Source of the DNA: Bryobacterales bacterium
GTDB taxonomy: Bacteria > Acidobacteriota > Terriglobia > Bryobacterales > Bryobacteraceae
Assembly: GCA_003142355.1 (NCBI GenBank)
Contig: PLMF01000273.1
Coordinates: 9,514-18,316, forward strand
Length of the DNA: 8,803 nt
Direction of reading: 5' to 3'
Below the pieces are notes generated by a model that saw nothing but the letters and a program-made list of their open reading frames with translations, did not search any database and was not told where the DNA came from. Every line of letters starts with the position of its first letter. Position 1 is the first letter of the stretch. Positions 4,287 to 8,803 of this stretch are shown here, piece by piece. The position numbers and the translations under genes are program-made.

Positions 4287-5795
4287 ATGATGAGAACCGT
4301 TGCACCCCTGTGGCTCGCGCTCGCCGCGGCGGCTGGGGCGCAGACCCCCGCCACCACTTTCAAATTCGATTTCGTCTCGGAAAAGCCCGCGCCCGGCTAT
4401 ACCCAGGTTCCCTTTCTCATCCCGTACAGCAATGACCTTGGCTATGGCTTCGAGCCAGACTCCCCGGTTGCATCGTCCGCCTTCTACTTCTCCGTAAAAG
4501 TCCCCGTAGAAGGCAACTACAAGGTCACTGTCACCGTCGGAGGTTTCGACTTTGAAACCATCACCACCGTCAAAGCCGAGCTGCGCCGGCTCATGGTCGA
4601 GAAGGTGCGGACGGCGCCGGGCAAGTTCGAGACCCGCACCTTCATCGTCAACGTCCGCACGCCGCGGATCTCAACCGGCGGCGAGGTCCGGTTGAAGGAC
4701 CGCGAGAAGACTTCGGAAGCGCGCGCCTGGGACAACAAGCTCACCCTCGAGTTCACCAACCGGCATCCCGCCGTTTCCAAAATCGAGATCGAGAAGGCGG
4801 ACAACATTCCCACCATCTACATCGCGGGCGATTCCACTTCCACCGACCAGCCGCGCGAGCCGTTCAACAGTTGGGGGCAGATGCTGACCCGCTTCTTCAA
4901 GCCTGAGATCGCCGTCGCCAACCACGGTGAATCCGGCGAGTCGCTGCGAGGTTTCATTGGTGAGAACCGCCTCGAGAAAGTCATGAGCGTCATCAAGCCC
5001 GGCGACTACCTGTTCATCCAGATGGGGCACAACGACCAGAAGGAGAAGGGCGAGGGCGTCGGAGCGTTCACCACTTACAAGGCGGACCTCGAGCGCTTCA
5101 TCGCCGAAGCGCGGCAGCATGGCGCCACACCAGTGCTGGTGACTCCGGTGAATCGCCTGACCTTCGATGCCGACGGCAAAATCACCAACAGCCTGGGCGA
5201 TTATCCCGAGGCTGTGCGCCAGGCGGGCAAGGAAGAGGGCGTCGCGGTCATCGACCTGAACGCCATGAGCAAGCTCTTCTACGAAGCCCTCGGCCCCCAG
5301 CAGTCCCCCCAGGCGTTTGCGGGCAACGATACCACGCATCATTCCAACTACGGCAGCTACGAGTTGGCCAAGTGCATGGTCGAGGGAATCCGGCAAGCCA
5401 AGCTGCCGCTCGTCAAGTTCCTGACGGACGACGTTGCGCCGTTCGACCCCGCTCACCCCGACCCCGTCGCCAGCTTCGATGTGCCCGCCGAGCCGATGGG
5501 TAACACCGAGCGGCCCTATGGCGATTCGCCCGCTCCGCCCAAAGGCCCCTTCGAACCCAACTGGGATTCCATCAAGGCCCACTACCAATTCCCGCAGTGG
5601 TTCCGCGATGGCAAGTTCGGCATCTTCCTGCACTGGGGCCTTTATGCCGTCCCGGCGCACCAGAGCGAGTGGTACGTCCAGCGCGGCGGCAGTGGTCCCC
5701 TACGCGGCTACTGCCGAATAGCGATCGACACCGTCTGCAAGGGATTTGTAGAACCTGGACCGATGGTCACATCCACAGTGTGGGTGGACGAATAG
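4287..5795 (+). CDS. Secreted rhamnogalacturonan-acetylesterase-like (SGNH, CE12) enzyme fused to a truncated GH29 alpha-L-fucosidase
   Basis: 502 residues from ATG 4287 (ATG 4290 is equally possible; no strong ribosome binding site). A signal peptide covers about residues 1-18, ending AAAGA. Residues 22-165 form a beta-rich, galactose-binding-like module with FYFSVKVPVEGNYKVTVTV. An SGNH esterase follows: block I YIAGDSTSTDQ (nucleophile S183), block II NHGESGES, block III GHND (247-250), block V DTTHHSNYG (D348, H351). These match CE12 enzymes that remove acetyl groups from pectic rhamnogalacturonan. After a Pro/Asp-rich linker (about 376-425), WFRDGKFGIFLHWGLYAVPA and SEWYV (to residue 464) are the start of GH29. 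The nucleophile region of GH29 is absent. Residues 465-502 are read from the antisense of the convergent gene and have no GH29 likeness. The esterase is probably intact; the fucosidase part cannot be active. Confidence 0.8.
   Translation: MMRTVAPLWLALAAAAGAQTPATTFKFDFVSEKPAPGYTQVPFLIPYSNDLGYGFEPDSPVASSAFYFSVKVPVEGNYKVTVTVGGFDFETITTVKAELRRLMVEKVRTAPGKFETRTFIVNVRTPRISTGGEVRLKDREKTSEARAWDNKLTLEFTNRHPAVSKIEIEKADNIPTIYIAGDSTSTDQPREPFNSWGQMLTRFFKPEIAVANHGESGESLRGFIGENRLEKVMSVIKPGDYLFIQMGHNDQKEKGEGVGAFTTYKADLERFIAEARQHGATPVLVTPVNRLTFDADGKITNSLGDYPEAVRQAGKEEGVAVIDLNAMSKLFYEALGPQQSPQAFAGNDTTHHSNYGSYELAKCMVEGIRQAKLPLVKFLTDDVAPFDPAHPDPVASFDVPAEPMGNTERPYGDSPAPPKGPFEPNWDSIKAHYQFPQWFRDGKFGIFLHWGLYAVPAHQSEWYVQRGGSGPLRGYCRIAIDTVCKGFVEPGPMVTSTVWVDE
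5687..5716. repeat. Inverted repeat at the fucosidase break and the end of the propeller gene
   Basis: CGGCAGT (5687-5693) and ACTGCCG (5710-5716) form a 7-bp stem with a 16-nt loop. The right arm contains the end of the minus-strand gene, including part of its stop codon. The left arm begins just where GH29 similarity is lost. It may be a terminator of the minus-strand gene or a recombination scar. Confidence 0.4.
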
Positions 5796-7855
5796 GTTCC
5801 GACCGGCGGCACCACGAAGTTGATTTGAAAGACGCCCGACGGCGCCGTGGGCGATGAGCCGGCGTATTGGACCTGCGCCGGGACGCCGTCATCGATCCGC
5901 ACCGTGGGCGTCAGCACCAGTTTCGAAAGCGGGGTAAAGGGAGCCATCGCTCCGTTGGGGATCGGCGGAGCGAACAATCCGCCGCCGGTGCCGAGAATCC
6001 ACACCGCGGAGCCAACCGGCGCCGGATTCGAAGGCGAGTTCAGAGAGCCGTCCGAATTGAAGATCACCCCTTGTTGGGTGGGCAGCAGGCGGAAAAAATC
6101 GGGCGCGGCGTCCTCGACGGCGATCTGCGCGGTCTGGCTCGATACGCCCTGATACTCGACGTGGATCGAGGTGGATTTCTTGCCGGCCAGCTCGAATGGC
6201 GCCTGCGCGTTGATCTGCTGCGATTGCACGTAGAGCAGCGGGGCGGGAGTCGTGTCGAAGAAGACGCGCACGCCGGCCAGCGTCGCCGGCAGCCGGCCGG
6301 TCGAATCGACGGTGGCGGGTTGTCCCGTGTCCGGGCCGAAATGATTGCCCCTCAGCGTGACCAGTTCTCCGGGCGCAATCGGCCCTTCGATAAAGCTGGC
6401 GCCATTTTCGAGGGCCAGCGACATGCAGGGTCGCTCCGGGCGGCTGGCGTCGGCAATTTGTAGCCGGGCCACCACGTAGTCGATCCAAGGCTCCGGACCC
6501 ATGGTGACGGGGAAGTCCGTAGACCACGTGCTCCCCGCCACCGTCACCGTGCCATCCGGATTCACGGCGATCGCTTGCGCCGAGTCACCTCTGGACCCGC
6601 CCAGGTAGGTGGCTGCCGCCGGCTTGCCTTGCGGCGTATACTCGGCCACATAGATGTCGGTCCAGCCGCCTCCCAGGCACGATTGCGTGGCGCCCGCCGT
6701 CACCGGCAAACCAGGTCCCCCCTGACCCGCAAGAAAGACGTTGCCGGTACTGTCGATGTCGAACGAGCTGACGGTGAACAACGGGTTCATGGAGAACACC
6801 AGCCCCGACCCGTCCGCTTTGAGTTTGCTCAGGAACCCGGTGGATGCGCTCTGGCCCAATACATAGGCCTCGCCTTGCGCATCCACCCGAATCTGGATGG
6901 CGATCCCAAAATCGCTCCCGCCCAGGTAGGTGGCATAGACCAGCGCGCTGCCCGACGCGTTGAGCTTGGCGGCAAACGCGGCCCCGAGGCGGTTCGGCGG
7001 AGTCGTTTGGAACGCCCCGGCGGTGACCGGAAAGTCGCTGGCGCCGGTGGTGCCTGTGATATACGCGTTGCCCGAGGAATCCACGGCGATGCCGGCTGCC
7101 GAGTCGCCCAATATGCCGTTGGTGCCGCCAAATTGCGCGCCGTAAACGAGCTTCGTGCCGGCCGCGTTCAGCTTGCCCACCGCGATTCCACCTTTGCCCT
7201 GCAGGGCTGCCGGCGTGGTCGCGAATCCGGAGTAATGTCCGGCGAAGTATACGTTGCCTTGCGCGTCGAGGGCCACCAGGATCTTGCCATCCAACCCGGG
7301 GATCAGGTACGAATACGCCAACCCGGTCGCGGGATTGATCTTGGCGAGAAATGCCCCAGCAGGTACTTCGCCGAACGGGCCGCCTGGAGTGGTGGGGAAG
7401 GTGCGACCGTCGCCCCGCAGTACCGCAGCCGTGGTCCCGGCAACGTAAATGTTGCCAGCGGAATCTACCACGATGCCGGTAGCTGCGTCGAAACCCGAAC
7501 CGCCCAGATACGTTCCGAATACCACGTTGCCGTGCGGATCGAGCTCCAGGACGAAGGCGTCGTCGCACGGATAAGTGGTGGGAGCGAGAAGAGGATTATA
7601 CGGGAGCGCGGTACACGTTCCGCCGCCGATGGTGGCTTGCGGGGCGCCCGGCGTCACCGGGAACGCCGGGTTCTCGGTCGATCCGGCGAGATAAGTGTTA
7701 CCCGCGGCATCCACCGCGATCGCGTTGACCACCCCGGAAGTGGTGATCCCGCTCAAGAAGACCGGCAGCATCCGCGAGTACACCAGGCCCGGAGTCTGGC
7801 AGCATGCCAGCAACGGCAGCGACGCCATCAGGGTCAGAGGCCGGATAGAGCTCAT
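5708..7855 (-). CDS. Secreted SBBP beta-propeller protein with Solibacter-type C-terminal domain
   Basis: 715 residues from ATG 7855-7853. The N-terminus has a hydrophobic signal (about 7-17) ending LLAC-C. Cys18 could be a lipoprotein lipidation site, though the lipobox is imperfect. Seven SBBP-like units are seen, near residues 44-73, 126-157, 192-219, 254-283, 321-340, 364-391 and 427-453. Each has a core like IAVDxxGNxYxAGxT followed by FPVTxGA; YLGGS closes the preceding strand at 116, 310 and 417. From about 480 the domain ENGASFIEGPIAPGELVTLRG, with LLYVQSQQINAQAPFEL and VWILGTGGG, matches the C-terminal domain described from Candidatus Solibacter (TIGR03437). Known: such proteins are exported, but their ligands are unknown. 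Repeats at 192-219 and 321-340 are degenerate. The 3' end is overlapped for 88 nt by the opposing esterase frame, and the natural end at IAIRQ suggests that this gene is the intact partner. Confidence 0.85.
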   Translation of the reverse strand: MSSIRPLTLMASLPLLACCQTPGLVYSRMLPVFLSGITTSGVVNAIAVDAAGNTYLAGSTENPAFPVTPGAPQATIGGGTCTALPYNPLLAPTTYPCDDAFVLELDPHGNVVFGTYLGGSGFDAATGIVVDSAGNIYVAGTTAAVLRGDGRTFPTTPGGPFGEVPAGAFLAKINPATGLAYSYLIPGLDGKILVALDAQGNVYFAGHYSGFATTPAALQGKGGIAVGKLNAAGTKLVYGAQFGGTNGILGDSAAGIAVDSSGNAYITGTTGASDFPVTAGAFQTTPPNRLGAAFAAKLNASGSALVYATYLGGSDFGIAIQIRVDAQGEAYVLGQSASTGFLSKLKADGSGLVFSMNPLFTVSSFDIDSTGNVFLAGQGGPGLPVTAGATQSCLGGGWTDIYVAEYTPQGKPAAATYLGGSRGDSAQAIAVNPDGTVTVAGSTWSTDFPVTMGPEPWIDYVVARLQIADASRPERPCMSLALENGASFIEGPIAPGELVTLRGNHFGPDTGQPATVDSTGRLPATLAGVRVFFDTTPAPLLYVQSQQINAQAPFELAGKKSTSIHVEYQGVSSQTAQIAVEDAAPDFFRLLPTQQGVIFNSDGSLNSPSNPAPVGSAVWILGTGGGLFAPPIPNGAMAPFTPLSKLVLTPTVRIDDGVPAQVQYAGSSPTAPSGVFQINFVVPPVGTYSSTHTVDVTIGPGSTNPLQTVSIAIRQ

Positions 7856-7887
7856 TCTGCCATTACTCTATCGTAGTCCGCCACCGA

Positions 7888-7917
7888 TTGACATTTGCTC
7901 GCTCCGAGGGTTACTTT
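7888..7917 (+). promoter_or_regulatory. Candidate sigma70-type promoter for the GHMP-kinase-like gene
   Basis: A perfect TTGACA (7888-7893) is followed after 18 nt by TACTTT (7912-7917), which keeps the TA---T skeleton. It lies in the 90-nt gap between divergent genes and would give a leader of about 20 nt before GTG 7946. Confidence 0.4.
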
Positions 7918-7945
7918 AGCGCTTACTGTCTGAAAGGGATTGAGC

Positions 7946-8731
7946 GTGCGCGACTCGATCGCCTCGATCGTCGGCAACATATCGCATCGGATGGCGCTGG
8001 CCGGCGGATGGATCGATCAGCCGTTCGTATCCAGGCACAATCCGTCCCCGCCCGGCTCGATGGTGGTGGTGTCGCTCGAACCCAACCTCTGGTTCATGCA
8101 TCGCTGCGGCATGGCGAGCGGCACGCGCAAGGTCGCGTTGGAACTGTGGGGCGGGCGGGTGCCCGACAGGGCTCCGGCGGAGCTGGTCAGGGAACTCTAC
8201 CGGGCGGAGAACCAACACAAAGCGGAACCGTCCGGGTCGCAGGACATGATCGGGTTGCTGTATCCGGGCGTGAGCAGGCTGGATTACGACGTGGAGTTCG
8301 AGGGCGGGTATTTCCCCGCGCATATCGAGTCCAATTGCGACCCCGGGACGGCCCGCTGGCTGGAAGAGGTCCTCCATCTCGTTCCCATCGGTCAAAGGCC
8401 GGAAGGTTATGGTCCGCTCGGCATCCAGAACCTGGACCCGCAATGGATCCGGCGGTTGGGCCAGACGGGCAAGGACTGTTTCGGCGCCATCGTGGCGAAG
8501 GACGTTCGCGGACTCGCCGCCTCGATGAACCACTGCATGAAATGCTGGGAAGCGATTCTGCCCCACACGGTCGAGCATCCGACCATACAAATCGATCTCA
8601 AGCGAATCCTTAGTTACTACCAACGCCGCTACCGGGGCGCCATGTACTCGGGGTGCGGAGGCGGGTACGCCATCGTAGCTTCCGAAGAGCCCGTTCCGGG
8701 GGCCCTGAAGGTGAAGGTCAAGGTTGGATAG
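7946..8731 (+). CDS. Short GHMP-kinase-like protein, possibly acting on fucose or heptose
   Basis: 261 residues from GTG 7946, chosen because AAAGGG (7933-7938) stands 7 nt upstream; a TTG at 7940 would leave only 1 nt. Seen: N-terminal RMALAGGWIDQP (residues 15-26), like the first GHMP motif in fucokinase-type proteins (LAGGWTDTP). C-terminal MYSGCGGGYAIVASE (233-247) matches the third GHMP motif, a Gly-rich loop near the active site. The second motif, normally PxxxGLGSSAA, binds ATP phosphate; the best candidate is CGMASGTRKVA near residues 56-66, which departs from it. At 261 residues it is shorter than usual GHMP kinases (300-350). The gene ends 12 nt before one that resembles fucose-1-phosphate guanylyltransferase, so a role in fucose activation is plausible. 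Catalytic activity is uncertain. Confidence 0.6.
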   Translation: MRDSIASIVGNISHRMALAGGWIDQPFVSRHNPSPPGSMVVVSLEPNLWFMHRCGMASGTRKVALELWGGRVPDRAPAELVRELYRAENQHKAEPSGSQDMIGLLYPGVSRLDYDVEFEGGYFPAHIESNCDPGTARWLEEVLHLVPIGQRPEGYGPLGIQNLDPQWIRRLGQTGKDCFGAIVAKDVRGLAASMNHCMKCWEAILPHTVEHPTIQIDLKRILSYYQRRYRGAMYSGCGGGYAIVASEEPVPGALKVKVKVG

Positions 8732-8743
8732 CCGGCGCGCGCC

Positions 8744-8803
8744 ATGACAAGTAAGCCGGATTCCTGGGACTATCTCATCGTGACGGCGTCCAACGCCAGG
8801 CAA
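8744..8803 (+). CDS. Start of a fucose-1-phosphate guanylyltransferase/fucokinase-like gene, cut by window end
   Basis: Only 20 codons are present, from ATG 8744. The peptide contains WDYLIVTASNARQ, which resembles the N-terminal stretch WDxxVxTAxxxxQ of vertebrate FPGT and plant FKGP-type proteins, where it begins the nucleotidyltransferase domain. It follows the GHMP-kinase-like gene after 12 nt in the same direction, so the pair probably forms an operon. The short length makes the call provisional. Confidence 0.4.
   Translation, partial: MTSKPDSWDYLIVTASNARQ

Noticed and set aside
4671..5660. 329-codon open frame on the minus strand
   Set aside because: It is antisense to the esterase with its clear SGNH motifs, and the translated product has no recognisable motifs.
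6575..7876. 433-codon open frame on the plus strand
   Set aside because: It is fully antisense to the SBBP propeller gene, Arg/Gly-rich and without domain motifs, as expected of a shadow of a GC-rich gene.
7916..8803. 295-codon open frame on the minus strand, open to the window edge
   Set aside because: It is antisense to the GHMP-like gene, whose family motifs, ribosome binding site and start are convincing.

Overview
The window looks like a chromosomal segment of a GC-rich acidobacterium of the Solibacter/Bryobacter type. The best lineage clue is the large secreted protein at 5708-7855 (minus strand). It pairs SBBP-type beta-propeller repeats with the C-terminal domain known from Candidatus Solibacter proteins. 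Gram-negative LPS core genes and plant-polysaccharide enzymes fit a soil acidobacterium. The assignment is inferred from protein families only.

Layout. (a) 1-2102, plus strand: a tightly overlapping cell-envelope operon. It holds the end of a heptosyltransferase II, a small and degenerate nucleotidyltransferase of the heptose-adenylyltransferase type, a heptosyltransferase I, and a membrane methyltransferase of the isoprenylcysteine/phospholipid methyltransferase type. Every junction overlaps (25, 26 and 4 nt), which suggests translational coupling. (b) 2103-2574: a decayed zone with strong hairpins, the last TPR unit of a lost protein (minus strand), and an AT-rich pair of tandem 16-bp palindromic repeats. 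(c) 2575-3514, minus strand: a two-gene unit of a TPR protein followed by a small SEC-C zinc-motif protein. (d) 3515-4286: about 770 nt without a convincing gene but rich in structure. A run of consecutive hairpins at 3688-3866 resembles the HEARO/omega RNA of IscB-type transposons, with no IscB gene beside it. A second structured block follows, then short CTCCGCGT-type tandem repeats. (e) 4287-5795, plus strand: a secreted SGNH/GDSL rhamnogalacturonan-acetylesterase-like enzyme joined to the first part of a GH29 alpha-L-fucosidase. The fucosidase stops abruptly near 5685, where the sequence runs into the 3' end of the convergent propeller gene. (f) 5708-7855, minus strand: the propeller protein. 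(g) 7946-8803, plus strand: a divergent unit with a short GHMP-kinase-like gene and the first 20 codons of a gene that resembles fucose-1-phosphate guanylyltransferase.

How they may work together. Region (a) builds the inner LPS core. Regions (e) and (g) share a possible fucose/pectin theme: deacetylation and defucosylation outside the cell, then kinase and nucleotidyltransferase steps inside. The broken fucosidase and the partial last gene make this a hypothesis. The most interesting items are the orphan omega-RNA-like element, the truncated CE12-GH29 fusion, and the nucleotidyltransferase whose HxGH motif reads HAGD.
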